A stretch of 64,000 nucleotides of DNA from Amblyomma americanum. Taxonomy: Eukaryota; Arthropoda; Arachnida; Ixodida; Ixodidae. The stretch covers positions 158,880,099-158,944,098 of the forward strand of contig NC_135502.1 in the NCBI RefSeq assembly GCF_052857255.1, given 5' to 3'. Positions within the stretch are counted from its first letter, which is position 1, and each line of letters begins with the position of its first letter. Under the pieces are notes generated by a model, which was not told the origin of the DNA, searched no databases, and worked only from the letters and a program-made list of their open reading frames with translations. Position numbers and translations under genes: made by a program. Below are positions 1 through 10,475 of the stretch, in pieces.

Positions 1-78
1 AGAGTGGCGTTGTTGTTATCAGGAGCTGGTATTCTATCGATTAAAGCCAACTTCAATCTCTCCTCAGTGTCCCTTTAA
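1..78. mobile_element. Terminus of a TTAA-bounded repeat, possibly a piggyBac-type MITE, copy 1
   Basis: The stretch ends CAGTGTCCCTTTAA, with TTAA at 75-78, and abuts the interrupted endonuclease frame of LINE-A. TTAA followed by AGGGACACT (antisense) resembles the TTAA-flanked short-TIR ends of piggyBac-type elements. Only one terminus is in view, so neither a second TIR nor a duplicated TTAA can be shown. The family assignment is inference. Confidence 0.4.
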
Positions 79-391
79 TATGTAGCTCCAGGTATACGCA
101 GCACAGTGTAATTATTTTAAATGAGTGTAGGATGGCCGCCACAGCTTCTAATCTAGTTTTGACTTTATGTTCTCGAGCTACAACTCCATTTTGAACTGTT
201 ATTGCAACACCACCTGAGAGCTTGTTCGCCTGCTCTAGACCGCAACGGAAGAGCAGTTTTTGAGAATGTCCGTGTTTTGCAGCTAAGTTCGTCTTGTAAA
301 CACAAGGCCACAGGCGATGTGTGGACATGATGTCTTTTACATCATTTATGTTATGTAGAAGTCCTCTCCAATTCCAATGTATATAAGCCAT
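79..391 (-). pseudogene. LINE-A endonuclease (EEP/APE type) N-terminal fragment, copy 1
   Basis: An open frame of about 112 codons from 391 begins with HWNWRGLLHN, the degenerate form of the QWNCRG start of APE-like LINE endonucleases (target nicking in target-primed reverse transcription). It continues through SGGVAI and LEAVAA segments typical of this family. The catalytic glutamate region is degraded: CVYKTNL stands where C-V-Q-E-T is usual. The frame ends at the TTAA repeat, so the GDFN and SDH motifs and the whole RT are missing. It differs from copy 2 at two amino acids (A/V and L/Q). Confidence 0.7.
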
Positions 392-441
392 TATGTAGTA
401 TATGTGTAGGAAGGAAACTCAGTGTTTTCAGGCGCCCTGAT

Positions 442-1560
442 TCAGGGATTTTCTTTCTTTTCTCGATCTAAGGAGCTCTGCCGTGCCTCCGACTTTGATG
501 GTGCCGGACTGCCTTGAATAGTGTCCAGCGCATCCTCAGATGCGCTACGCGACCGTGCATAACGCACGCTTGTTTTCGTGTTGGGCCTCTCTGTGTGGAG
601 AGAGGCCTTGGGGCCAGCTGCCCTGGAGATCTGCGCGGGGTGCTTTTTGTGTGGTGGTGCAGAACTAGCTGCGGCCACCACGGGTATGGGTGGCCCTGCT
701 CCAGGTTCACTGTGTGGGACCTGGGGAGGCGCTGAAGGCCGCTGCGATGCTGTGCCCTGCTCCACCACAGCACAGTAGGTTGGGTTTCGCCCCAACGAGA
801 GTCGTGTCCGCACTTCTCTGAATGATATGTTTTGTTTGGCTGTTAGTGTTAATATTTCCTTTTCTTTTTTCCAGGCTGGGCATGGCCGCGTGTAAGCCGG
901 ATGGCTGCTCTGACAGTTTACGCAAAGGCGGGGTTCAACATCACAGTTTTCTGCGGAATGGTCATGAGAAGCTCATTTAGTGCTGGTCTGTTTGTATCGG
1001 CAGATCTGCGAACCGTGGCCGTATCTCTGGAATTTGTAGCATCGGCGTGGATTGGGCTTGTATGGTCAGAGTTTGACCTTTGTATAGCCTACTTCGACTG
1101 AATCGGGAAGTATACTAGATTCAAAGGTGAGGGCAATGGGTTTCGTTGGTGTGTGCGTGTTGTCACATATTATTTTGATCCTCTAGGCATTAGTAACATT
1201 TTGGCCTTTCATTCCTTCCAGTAGTTCAATCTCAGCTAGGAACTTTAGGTCATCATCAAAAATTACTCCACGAACAGTGTTGAGTGATCGCTGTGGGCTC
1301 ATTGCTCAATGAGTTTCTCCGAAGGATGTAACATCTGAGAGTTTCTCGTATTGACGCTCGAACAGAATTTCCAGAAGCAGGTCTCCACTAGCCAACTTTT
1401 TGATTTTGTAACCTTACCCTATGGCGTAAGCTAGGGTTCTTGAAACAAGAAACGGTGACCCAAGTCGATCGGTTTATTCCAGTGTCTTCGCTAAGTACTA
1501 CATTGAGGCGCGGAAAATTTGTTTTGCCGCCAAAGAATTGAGCAGTCACTTAGTTGCACC
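442..1560 (-). pseudogene. LINE-A ORF1 (gag-like, zinc-knuckle) remnant, copy 1
   Basis: Read on the minus strand, an N-terminal segment with FPRLNV lies near 1510 and a GYKV-like segment near 1420. A zinc knuckle follows near 1050 (C-Y-K-F-Q-R-Y-G-H-G-S-Q-I-C, second cysteine replaced by F). A second cluster with CVNC and CPAWKKEKEI lies near 900-830, and a Ser/Pro/Lys-rich C-terminus ending in SSLDREKKENP lies at 442-560. ORF1 proteins of I/Jockey-group LINEs bind the element RNA. At least one in-frame TGA interrupts the knuckle region, so this is a relic. The same C-terminal pattern occurs in LINE-B. Confidence 0.65.
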
Positions 1561-2183
1561 TTCTTTTTGGAGGAATATGAGCGGAAAGTAAAAAATGAGC
1601 CACCAAATATATTTCCAGTTCAGTCGCGGTGCTAGCCAGCCACTATGGAGGCCAACTAGGGGGCGGGAGAGGAACTTGCAAGAGAGTCCTGCCCACGCCC
1701 GCTATACACCTCAACTATAACCAAATAGGACGAAACCCAGCGTAGTTCGCCACACATGGTAAACTTTCGCCGCCAGAAAGAAAGGAAAAATCAAAAAGAA
1801 CGAAGGACATAGGAGACTTGTGAGAAAGTAGATAGGAAAGTGAAAGATTAAGGGAGGATAGGACCAAGCGACTGCCGATTTCCCGCGGTCGGGTCAGGCC
1901 GGAGGTGCCCTCTACAGGAAGCTCAGGCCAAAGTGGTGTGTTGCATCTGCCGTGGGGCCTTAAAGGTCCAAACCCTCGGCATCGGCTTAACCACTAGGGT
2001 CCCCTTTTTCCCGGACACGGCGATGCCACGCACGGCGAAGCGCGGTTGCTCGGGTCCATGGTGATGCACTGTTCGTCATGCCCCTGCGGGGATGTCCTGC
2101 GGGGATGTCCCTGCGGATGCTCGGGAACCCGTGCTGTCACCACTCAACAACGCCTGCAAGCTGCAGACGCCCCCCAGCGGGGA

Positions 2184-3782
2184 CCCTTTTATAAATACTG
2201 TAAATGCTTGCGCCATGACATAGCTGGCTGGCCATTTCAGATGAGGATAACGATCAAATGACACATGCACATAAAAGTCACATGCTTAAACGTACGCACT
2301 AGCATTTTAACCACATCACATATTCGAAGTCTCTGTGTTGCTTCCCTTAAGCAGGATAAGATACAAGCACAAAGTAAATACACATATCAGCTCGTAATTG
2401 AGACGGATATGGCTGACAGTAAAAAGAATTAATGCAGTCCTATTAACATTGGCAAATAGGCCATTCTCGAGCACGCAGACGGTTGTTCTGGAGTGTAGGT
2501 GTGTTCATATTGATAGTGGGATGGCAGACCGTAAGCAATCAATGAAGACTAGTTAAATGAAACATTGAAAGGTCGAACATCAATGAATGTAAGAAAAGGG
2601 AATGGCTAAGATCTATACCTTTGGGGTTGCCCGAGATTCCAAAAAATGAAACGCAGTATGGGCGAGAGTTAGCAACGGGGCAACTGCTGTAAGCTGGCTC
2701 GTATCACTTAAATCCCGCTCAGAGGAGTACGATGCAAGGCATTCTATAAAGGATCTTATCGCATGCTTTCTCAATGAGACTAAGGTAGAAGTGTGTGTCA
2801 CGAAGGACGAAAGTTGGCTATCACTATCACTAGTTCGCTATCACTATCACGCCGACTCTCTCCATTTGAACTTTCTGACTGACAAAGCACTGCACAATTT
2901 AATTAATAAAGCCGCCCGCTCTCTGTATAGCCTTTTTGTTGTAATCTCACAGATGGTTACTTGCAACACTAATTTAATGTTTTTTTTAAACAGAGCACAC
3001 GACAAAAAGAGAAAAAAAACTTCTCGGGTTAAAAAAGCACGTCGGACACGAGGAGAACTCAGCACGTGTGAAAAGCCCAGAATCTGGACCCGTAACCTTT
3101 GTCCGTAAAGTTTCGAGACTGATTTATTTTCTTGTTTATAAATGATTCCCTAAAACAATGTTGGTGCGTATGCGCAGCACCGTTTTTCCGGGCTAACCTG
3201 CGCTATTTATGTTAATTGCTGTGGCAGCCGCTAGGTGGCACATGTAGAAAAACACGTTGTCACTAGTCGTCTGCGCATATTACTGTGAGTGAATGTGGAG
3301 AGCTGGGCGTCCACCTCGAACAGCGTGAAACATAAAATTGTGTGTGGAGCTTAGCAAGACAGCCATACAGACGTATGAGCTCCTTCGTGACGCTTACGGC
3401 ATCCAGACATTAGACAGTTATAGGATATATCGTTACCGTGTTTACATTACCGTTTACCGTCTTACCGGACACCGGACTTTCCGGTTAGCGCGGCGCACGC
3501 CAGAAGACGTTTTAGCTTACCGTCTCTCCCGTAAAAATTTACCGTAAGGCTAAAACGAGAGATGATGGCAGATGCCCGGCTTTTATTGCAAAAAAATACG
3601 GATGCATTGCAATCCTTTCTATGAAGTGAGATGCTACATGCACTTTAATAATCTTTTTCTCTTCATATAAAGACGTACCGACTACATGTTGTGTATAGAG
3701 GGCGCTACTTTTAGTAGGTATCACGAGCACCACCTACATTCATCTGTATATATATACATCGTTGGCTGGAATAAACGGTGCA
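2184..3782. other. No recognised gene (2.2-3.8 kb); counterpart 25927-27525
   Basis: I see no supported gene. A 105-codon open frame at 2791-3108 has no recognisable domain. Short simple sequence (TATCAC repeats) lies at 2818-2850. A cluster of TTACCG motifs is at 3430-3545, ending in an imperfect palindrome with CGTTTTAGC and GCTAAAACG arms. The right part (about 3550-3782) may contain gypsy LTR or leader sequence, but no LTR pair is visible. Confidence 0.5.
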
Positions 3783-3956
3783 TTTTGGTGGCACGCCGAC
3801 GCCATGGAACATCGCGTCTTTCTTCACTCTGGCGTCGAGGTATCGTCGTCACCACATGCTCGCGCAGTCGACTGTCGATGGCTTCACGTTTGGCCATCTT
3901 GACTATAGGAATGCGGCTAGTCACTTGGAGGAGGCGTGTAAGGCGCGATTGATTCA

Positions 3957-4508
3957 TTTGCGCTACCGGCAGTGGCCCCTTTTCTGAAAGTGCCTGGACA
4001 ACCGCCTGTACCTTGGCACCAGTGGAAGGCGGACTTCGCGAATTTTCTACAAGCAACAAGACTAGACGAGAAGTCACAGGTTCGGAAGAGGACCATCCTT
4101 CTACAATGTCTAGGTGTTCAGGGTCGTCGGGTTTTCCGCACGCTGACTCCGGAACAGCAGCCTGCGACCGCCGCATCGGATTTGTTCGGCCTGAAGTCGA
4201 AGCAAGCGAGTGCTGCTGCGAACCTTTAGGATGAAGCACTCGGCCTGTTGGAACGCCATTTCAAAGGTACGGTGAACGTCCTCGTTGAGCGTCGCAGGTT
4301 CACGCTGCGACGGCAGCTCCGAGATAAACCGATAAGCGAATACGTCACAGCTCTCCGAAAATTGGCGAAGACCTGCGACTTCGGTGACATTCTTGAGGCA
4401 GCTTTGCGTGACAAGGTTGTCGATGGCGTTCGAAGTATGGAATTGCGACAGAAGCTGATGCATAAAGGGTAGAAACTTACGCTGGATGAGGCAGTCGACA
4501 TTCTGTGG
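3957..4508 (+). pseudogene. Ty3/gypsy gag remnant, copy 1
   Basis: Two consecutive open segments (3972-4229 and 4248-4472) are in register but separated by stops: TAG at 4227 and another TAG at 4470. They carry the gag core pattern LKVPGQPPVPWHQWKADF followed by LLQCLGVQGRRVF, and then a helical LRRQLRDKPISEYVTALRKL segment. Gag forms the particle of LTR retrotransposons and continues into zinc knuckles downstream. Both stops occur in both copies, so the element was dead before the duplication. No LTR and no clear primer-binding site was found upstream. Confidence 0.75.
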
Positions 4509-5105
4509 GTGTATGAAGTAACATCAGACGGCGTCCAACTGTACGAGGATGGTTACGACGCTTCCCGTGTCCAGCGAGTGACGGAGACAAAATGTCAACC
4601 GCTGAGTGGCGTTTCCTCAGGTTCCTCGAAAGGTCTGGTGCGCAGGTGCTACCGGTGTGGCTCAGCGGCACACCTGGCCAACTCGCGGGAATGCAAGGCG
4701 CGTGGGAAGCGTTGCTCAAGATGCCACAAGATTGGGCGCTTACAAGTAGTATGTGAAGGCCGCGGAGAAGCAGAAGTGCGAGCTATTCGAGATGAAGACT
4801 GCACTAAGGTGTTGGGCGTGCTGACAGTGACGCAGGCGGAACGAAGGACTTTGGTCGCAGATGTGTGCGTCGAAGACGAACCAGTTAAGCTGCTGAAAGA
4901 CACTGGCTCAGCTGTGTCCATTTTACCACAACATGTATATCAAGAAAAGTTCGCCTGCCGATTTGCTTTAGGTCCTGCTGTAGCGACGCAGCGGGACTTC
5001 TCTGGCAAAAGGATTCCGGTCACCGGTTCCTTTGTGGCCAAAACTAGGCATGGGAGTGTGTCGGCCAGCGTTCGGTTCTACGTTGTTCCACAGGGCATGG
5101 CGTAA
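4509..5105 (+). pseudogene. Ty3/gypsy zinc-knuckle and aspartic protease segment, copy 1
   Basis: An open run of 198 codons. Residues 47-62 form a CCHC knuckle (CYRCGSAAHL...C) and residues 69-82 a second, incomplete one (C-S-R-C ... C, with R replacing the histidine-side pattern). The retroviral-type protease active-site triplet D-T-G is at residues 131-133 (LLKDTGSAVSILP, near base 4899). The protease would cut the gag-pol polyprotein. The frame stops at TAG 5103, where the family normally continues into RT. Identical in copy 2. Confidence 0.8.
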
Positions 5106-5960
5106 TTGGGTGTGGACGCAGTGCAACAGCTACGATTACGCATTCATGGAGCATTGTTGGCATGTCTGCAGACAACGGCAAGCACCGGGACACTACCCCC
5201 CGAACTATGAGAGTTCTCTTTTCTTTTTGCCGATGAATTAGGTTTGGTGAAAAACGTAGTACACGAAGTGAAGCTGAGCGCCAAAGTGAAGCCCGTGAAA
5301 GCGAAGGTTCGGCGCTTGCCTTTGTCACTACGAGAGCAAGTTTCTAATGAGCTAACAAGGTTGGAACACGAAGGAATCATTCAGCGTGTGAATGCCTCGG
5401 AGTGGGTGTCGCCGATTGTTGTAGTGAAAAAAAGGATGGAGAGATCCCCCTGTGCGTAGATTTGCGGGAAGCAAACCAAGCAATAATGGCTGGTGGGTTT
5501 CCACTACCTCATACTGAAGAACTCTTCAAGGAGCGGAATGTGGCAGGATGGTTTTCAAAATTGCACCAAGTGGAGTGGGCTGAAGGCAGCCGAGAAATAA
5601 CAACGTTCGTGACGCATGAAGGACTGTCCCGTTTGAGCAGAGCATTTTTGTCCTCTCCTCGTCCCGGCTGCATTTCAGCGGATGATGCATGATATTTTGA
5701 AGGGCTGCAAAGGAGTCCTGTTTTACATTGACAATATCATTGTTGTCGGCAGGACAAAGAGGGAACAGCTGGACCACTTGCGTGAGATTTTGTGAGAGAT
5801 TGCTAAGGCTGGGCTGCAACTAAACAAGAAATGTGTGTTTGACATGCACGAACGATCATTCTTCGGCCACCATGTCAGTGCTAAAGGGCTCAGGCCTCTG
5901 AAGTCGAAAATTGACGCAATTCTTTGTGCACAGCCACCGACTGATGTGTGTTGGTCTCCG
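5106..5960 (+). pseudogene. Ty3/gypsy reverse transcriptase remnant, copy 1
   Basis: RT pieces lie in three frames: the fingers segment (EHEGIIQRVNASEWVSPIVVVKK) ends at a frameshift near 5430. LCVDLREANQAI follows, and the palm segment sits near 5690-5930. The catalytic YxDD box reads FYIDNIIVVG near 5720, so the second aspartate is N. Copy 1 has a private stop, TGG to TGA near 5211, that copy 2 lacks. An H at about 5566 is Q in copy 2. Inactive by several independent lesions. Confidence 0.8.
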
Positions 5961-6060
5961 TTGTTTTTTGGGACTTCTGTTGTATTATTCTCGTTTTATT
6001 CTACACTATGCCGAGGAAGTGCAGCCATTACGGCGTCTTCGCAAGAGCTAGAAATTCTGT

Positions 6061-6620
6061 TTGGACCGGAGCGCCGAGTACAGTTTCTGCAAGGCGAAGG
6101 CGCTGCTGGCATCGTGCGAGGCCGTTACCATGTTTGACAGGGCGCTACCTGTACAGGGGACGGCTGATGTCTCGTCCTATGGGCTACGGGCTGTGTTGCA
6201 ACAAGTCGTTGATGGGGGGTCGCACACAGTGGCATTTGCATCCAGAACTTTGACATCACAAGAACGTAGATATTCTACAGGAGACCGGAAAGCATTGGCA
6301 TGTCTATGGGTTTGCGAGTACTGGCATGTATCTTTGTGGGGCCGAAATTGATTATAAGGACCGACCAGCAGGCACTGGTGGCTTTGCTATCCAGCAGTGG
6401 CACAGGACGGCGCCCGCATCGAATAGAAAGGTGATGTGCAAGGCTCATGCAGTAAAACTTCACTGTACAGTATACAAGGGGAGAACCCAATGTGGTGGCG
6501 GATGCACTGTCTCGGTTGCCTGTGCCGTCTGTGGAAGGTGAGCCTTTGGAGGAGGTAGTCGCTGTGGTGTCAAGTGTGGTTACGAAAAGTCAGCTTCATG
6601 GTTTATATGGAATGATTGAT
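6061..6620 (+). pseudogene. Ty3/gypsy RNase H remnant, copy 1 (private one-base deletion)
   Basis: The frame contains TADVSSYGLRAVLQQ, AFASRTLTSQERRYS and CEYWHVSLWGR, the usual RNase H core of gypsy pol. The usual glutamate of GEREALA is D (GDRKALA). At about 6347 copy 1 has GAAATTG where copy 2 has GAAAGTTG, and this one-base loss ends the frame 28 codons early. A VADALSRLP segment, typical of the linker to integrase, follows near 6490 in another frame. No integrase and no 3' LTR follows before LINE-B begins at about 6719. Confidence 0.75.
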
Positions 6621-6720
6621 GGTAATGATGACAAGTAATAAATTGCTATGGGAAGATCACTGCTTCAATACGGATTGTCAAGAACATTCCAATTAAAATC
6701 AGCAAAAACGAAGGGCGACC

Positions 6721-7179
6721 TTAAGGACAGGCAGGGGCTGAGGCTGGGCAGCAATGTGTGGGTTTACCAATATTTAGCAGGCAAACGTCATTGCAAAAAG
6801 TAACATCTAAAACACGACCTCTAGTGTCAGTTTGTTCGCTTCCCCAAAATTCAGAGTGGGCATTAAAATGCCCAACTACCAGACACGGTTTTGGTGGCTG
6901 TTTTAAAAGTGTGTCTAGGTCATTTAGTATAACTGTTTGGTGTGGCCCAAGATATATAGAACATATTGTAACTGTCTTGAAATGTAGGACAGTCACCTCA
7001 ACAGCTTCATAGTTAGTTTTAAGTTTGTTTTCGCTGGGTGCAACACCGCCTTGAATTACAAAGGCAACAACACCAGAGAGCCAGCCTATTTGCTCTCTGT
7101 CACAACGAAAGACTTTGTATTTGCTTAAAACGTTCCTGTGTTTAGTACCTAGGTTCTTTTCTTGAAGGCATAAAGCCAC
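6721..7179 (-). pseudogene. LINE-B endonuclease fragment, copy 1
   Basis: An open frame of 152 codons from the APE-like endonuclease. CLQEKNLGTKH carries the catalytic glutamate (usual C-V-Q-E-T). SGGVA-type and CSIYLGP segments follow. The core motif reads VVGHFNAHSEFWG, where the usual GDFNAH aspartate is H, so nicking activity should be lost. The frame continues to LLNIGKPTH and then runs out at the gypsy junction. It represents the middle of the domain; the first residues and the SDH motif are absent. Confidence 0.75.
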
Positions 7180-7296
7180 AGGGGAAAAGTGTCTAAAAGA
7201 TGTTTTATGTTAATGTAGGTATTTAAAAGTCCACGGCAGTTCCACTGTTTGAGGAATGTCATTTTATGCGGCTTTTTTTATGGAAGGAGCGGGAGC

Positions 7297-8505
7297 CTAG
7301 GTTTCTTGATTAAGAGGACCCGCAATTCGGGTCCTTCCTTTCTTTTGACATTCAAGAGAGCTGTGCCGCCCGTGCAGGACGGGCGTGCCGGATGATACAT
7401 CTATCGCCTCAGATGAGGCTCTGGAGTCCCGCGGGGATGCCGCACGTGTACGTACTTCAGGCCTCCTTCGAGAGGCAGGGGTGTGATTGTCCGCCGACTC
7501 AAGGGACATCGAGACCTTTTTGGGGGGTGGCAGGGCAACATTCGCTGACCCTGCCAGGGGCGCAGATGCCGTGCCTGAGGTTTTGCATGAGCACCAGCCG
7601 GAACGCGGTGCGGGGCAGCGCCCCTGCGCACCACATCGGCGAAGTTTGTTCTTGCTGTGAAGTTGAAAGTTTTGCACTGAAGAGTCGTCACGCTTCCTTT
7701 AAAATTATATTTTGCTTTGTCTTTATTGTTATAATTTCTTTCTCATTCTTCCATGAGGGGCATGATCTTGATTAGGAGGGGTGATAACCTTCACAGTTTG
7801 CGCAATGTAGTGTTGCGGCTTCACAGTTTTCAGAAACGTGCTCTTGCAAGGCATATTTCGCACATGTTTTCCGACGATGGAAGCTCTGTGAGCCATGACC
7901 GTATCTCTGGCAGCTGAAACACCGTCGCGGATTTGGAATGTAGTGTCGAACATTTATCTTGAGGTAACCAACTTCTATTGACTCAGGCAGTGTGCTTGAG
8001 ATTAATGTAAGGACAATATGCTTTGTTTCAATTTCTTTGTTTTCCTTTCTGATTTTTATGCGATGAATATTGATGACATTTTTTTTCTTTTAGACAATCA
8101 AGCATTTCTTCTGTGAATAGAAGGAAAGCGATTTCTGAAATCACATCCCGGACGGTGTTCAAAGATCTAAGTGCAGTAACTGACACAGGTGTATCCCCAA
8201 AGGACACTATGTTGGACAGTTTAGAATATTAGTCGTTCTCTTTCAGTTCTAGTAGGAGGTCGCCACTGGGCATTTTTTAGCCTATAACCTGTGCCCAAGG
8301 CAGAGGTTAGGGCTTTTGCGACTATGAATGGCGATATTATTCTGGCGGTCTTATCTGTTGCTTCTCTGTGAAGGACGTGAAATTTCGGGAAAGTCTCCTT
8401 CGACTTCTGAAGGTACTTGGCTGTCACATCGGTCCGCACTCTTTTTTGAGGGCAATCATTTTGTGAAGAGAGAGGAGGCATAGAATAAGTGTGTTGTACG
8501 GCCAT
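7297..8505 (-). pseudogene. LINE-B ORF1 remnant, copy 1
   Basis: The N-terminal piece (8505-8221) contains FPKFHVLHREATDK and SPFIVAKAL, the conserved start of this ORF1 family. The middle, near 7930-7780, encodes C-F-S-C-Q-R-Y-G-H-G-S-Q-S-F, a CCHC knuckle whose last cysteine is F, with more cysteines behind it. The C-terminus (7677-7297) is Pro/Ser rich and ends in SSLECQKKGRTRIAGPL. The pieces are in different frames, so the gene is broken. An extra T in a T run near 8090 and a few substitutions distinguish copy 2. Confidence 0.7.
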
Positions 8506-9047
8506 GGTGCCAGCCGCCCATCATAGAGCCATACAAGGGGACGAGACAGGAACTTGCAAGCAAGTCCTGCCCACGCAAGCTGTACACCTCAACTACAACC
8601 AAATATGACGCAACTCGGAGTAGTTGACCGCACCAGGTTAACCCTCGCCACCAGGAAAAAAATAAAAACGAAGTAAGTAGAAGACAGAACAGTTGTGAGA
8701 AAGAAGATAGGAAAGCAAAAGATGGAGACGAGTTTACGAAAAGGCGACTGCATTTTCCCCCTCTCGGGTCAGGCCAAAGGTGCAGTCTACAGGAAGCTGG
8801 GGCCAAAGTGGTGTGTTGCCTCCACCGAGCAGCCTTAAAGGTCCAAACGCTCGGCATCGGCTCAACCACCACGATCCCCTCTCTGCGGACACGGGGATGC
8901 CACGCACGGCGAAGCGCGGGTTCTCAGGTCCGTGGTGATGCACTGTTCACCATCATCCCCCTGCGGCGATGTCCGTGCGGATGCTCGGGAACCCGTGGTG
9001 TCGTCACTCACCAAAGTCTGAACACTGCTGACGTCCCCCGGCGGGGC

Positions 9048-9383
9048 TATTCATAATGTGTAGCCTAGCATGTAAAATGTTTTGTTCCCAAAAAGTGTGT
9101 CCTGTATTTTGCAACGGTAAAATACTGTGTTGCTCCATTAATAAATGAGTGTTCCATCCTTGAACAAAAACAGAATGCATACTCCCCATTTTCTGTGCTG
9201 CATCACAACACAGGTGCTTTTCTTTTAGTAAGTTTTAAACTAAAACTATAAGCTGTACTGAAAGTTACATAATGCAACATAGAATCGAGGCATATTCAGA
9301 TAGAGTTTCCAGTTGTGTGGGTTCCTGAAACACCAATCTTTCATATGCGCAGTGGGTGTTCTGAAAAGGGGATGGCATTAACC
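9048..9383. other. No recognised feature between LINE-B and SINE; counterpart 32793-33128
   Basis: AT-rich sequence with an isolated AATAAA (9138 region). I see no coding segment and no repeat that I recognise. Confidence 0.5.
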
Positions 9384-9393
9384 CCAAGATTTT

Positions 9394-9632
9394 AGCCGCC
9401 GCGGTGGCTCAGTGGTTATGGCTTTGGACTGCTGGCCCGAAAGAAGTGGGTTCGATCTCAACCGCGGCGGTCGAATTTCAATGAAGGCAAAATTCTAAAG
9501 GCCTCTGTACTGTGCGAAGTCAGTGCACGTTAAAGAACCCCAGGTGAACGAAATTTCCGGAGACCTACACTACGGCGAACCTCATAGCCTCAGGCACTTT
9601 GGGACGTTAAACCACCATAAATCAAATTACCT
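9394..9632 (+). mobile_element. Ruka-type tRNA-derived SINE with target-site duplication, copy 1
   Basis: The head GCCGCCGCGGTGGCTCAG at 9395 contains an A box (TGGCTCAGTGG, 9405-9415) and a B box (GGTTCGATC, 9449-9457). These are the internal RNA polymerase III promoter of a tRNA-derived SINE. The body has the GTGCACGTTAAAGAACCCC and CTTTGGGACGTTAAAC blocks seen in tick SINEs. A 10-bp direct repeat CCAAGATTTT flanks it (9384-9393 and 9633-9642), showing insertion by target-primed reverse transcription. Confidence 0.9.
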
Positions 9633-9642
9633 CCAAGATTTT

Positions 9643-10475
9643 TATACGTTGCTCATGACTGCAGAGTGATAAAAGTGTGACGTTTCGCAACACTATTTTC
9701 CAAACCATTAAACTTGGCTGTAGTGATTCAGTGAAGCCATGATATTGGCTTCATATTATTGCATCAAATTTTTATTTACGAAGCTCCATCATCGGTGCCG
9801 CACAATTAAGCACTGTCTCTGATTTGCCTGAGGTGCAACTCTATTATCATTTTGTGAGAGAATTGGTCTGAGGTAATGAATAATTTATTACGGCTTGGGT
9901 GCCTTCAGACTTCACGATCAGTATTGTATCAAGAATGTGCTCATGTATTCGGAACATTAAGTAATCAAATTATAATTCCAGAAAAAGCTTGTCACCTATT
10001 GTGCTGAAGGGCTGACTTTAGGCTTGCTATTTGTAGTGTTGCACGATACTTGCTGTGTGTAAATCCTCTGTGCAACAGCATATATATTAATGTGAATGCA
10101 CACAAAGTGCTCGGCACATTTTTTTTATGCATGATACAACTTAGTGTATTTTGGTGTGTTCAAACACTGTGGTGCCTTGCATCACACTGGAGAACGCTAA
10201 CGAACACATTACTGCACGTCAGACTGGTGTGAAGAGCACCTCACATTTAGTGTGCTCACTAGCAACAGTACACTAGGCTGGTGTGGTCAGATGCTAGCAC
10301 ATCAACCTGGTGTGAGTCACAGACCTCGTATCTGTTATGCACACTACCAACATTACAATAAACTGGTGTGGTCAGATGTGAAAATTAGCCCGAGTTGATG
10401 TACACATCAGAACACATCAACTCAATCTGGTGTGAACACTAAAACACAATAATGCAATAAGTACTTCTCACTAAG
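9643..10475. other. Non-coding, with diverged GGTGTG/CACACC repeats towards the right; counterpart 33388-34220
   Basis: There is no coding segment. From about 10140 onward the sequence is rich in short inverted motifs (CTGGTGTG and its complement, ACACTAG/CTAGTGT) spaced about 30-45 bp apart. They look like older, diverged relatives of the 32-bp repeat that follows. Confidence 0.45.

Larger units (their letters stand above)
79..2183 (-). mobile_element. LINE-A: I/Jockey-group LINE keeping its 5' end, copy 1
   Basis: Minus-strand non-LTR element with a 5' leader (about 2183-1600), an ORF1 remnant and the start of an endonuclease ORF; there is no reverse transcriptase. The 5' end (CCCCGCTGGGGGGCG on the minus strand) and about 300 bp of leader match the 5' end of LINE-B at 9047, so the two are members of one family in the same orientation. 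Most LINE copies lose the 5' end. This one keeps the 5' end and loses the 3' part, because its endonuclease frame stops at the TTAA-bounded repeat at 75-78. Confidence 0.75.
6719..9047 (-). mobile_element. LINE-B: second 5'-complete, 3'-deleted LINE of the LINE-A family, copy 1
   Basis: Minus-strand element with a leader (9047-8506), an ORF1 remnant (8505-7297) and an endonuclease remnant (7179-6721); no RT. Its leader aligns by eye with LINE-A's over about 300 bp (TCGGGTCAGGCC, TCTACAGGAAGCT, CTTAAAGGTCCAAAC blocks). It ends directly against the truncated gypsy relic. Both partners have lost their 3' parts, consistent with one deletion joining them; that is inference. Confidence 0.75.

Noticed and set aside
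2791..3108. 105-codon open frame, copy at 26534-26851
   Set aside because: Low-complexity Lys-rich end, no recognisable domain, no promoter or splice context.
9395..9470. tRNA genes at SINE heads (also 57005, 58637 and 59044)
   Set aside because: A and B boxes are present, but no full cloverleaf, and each continues into a SINE body with a tail.
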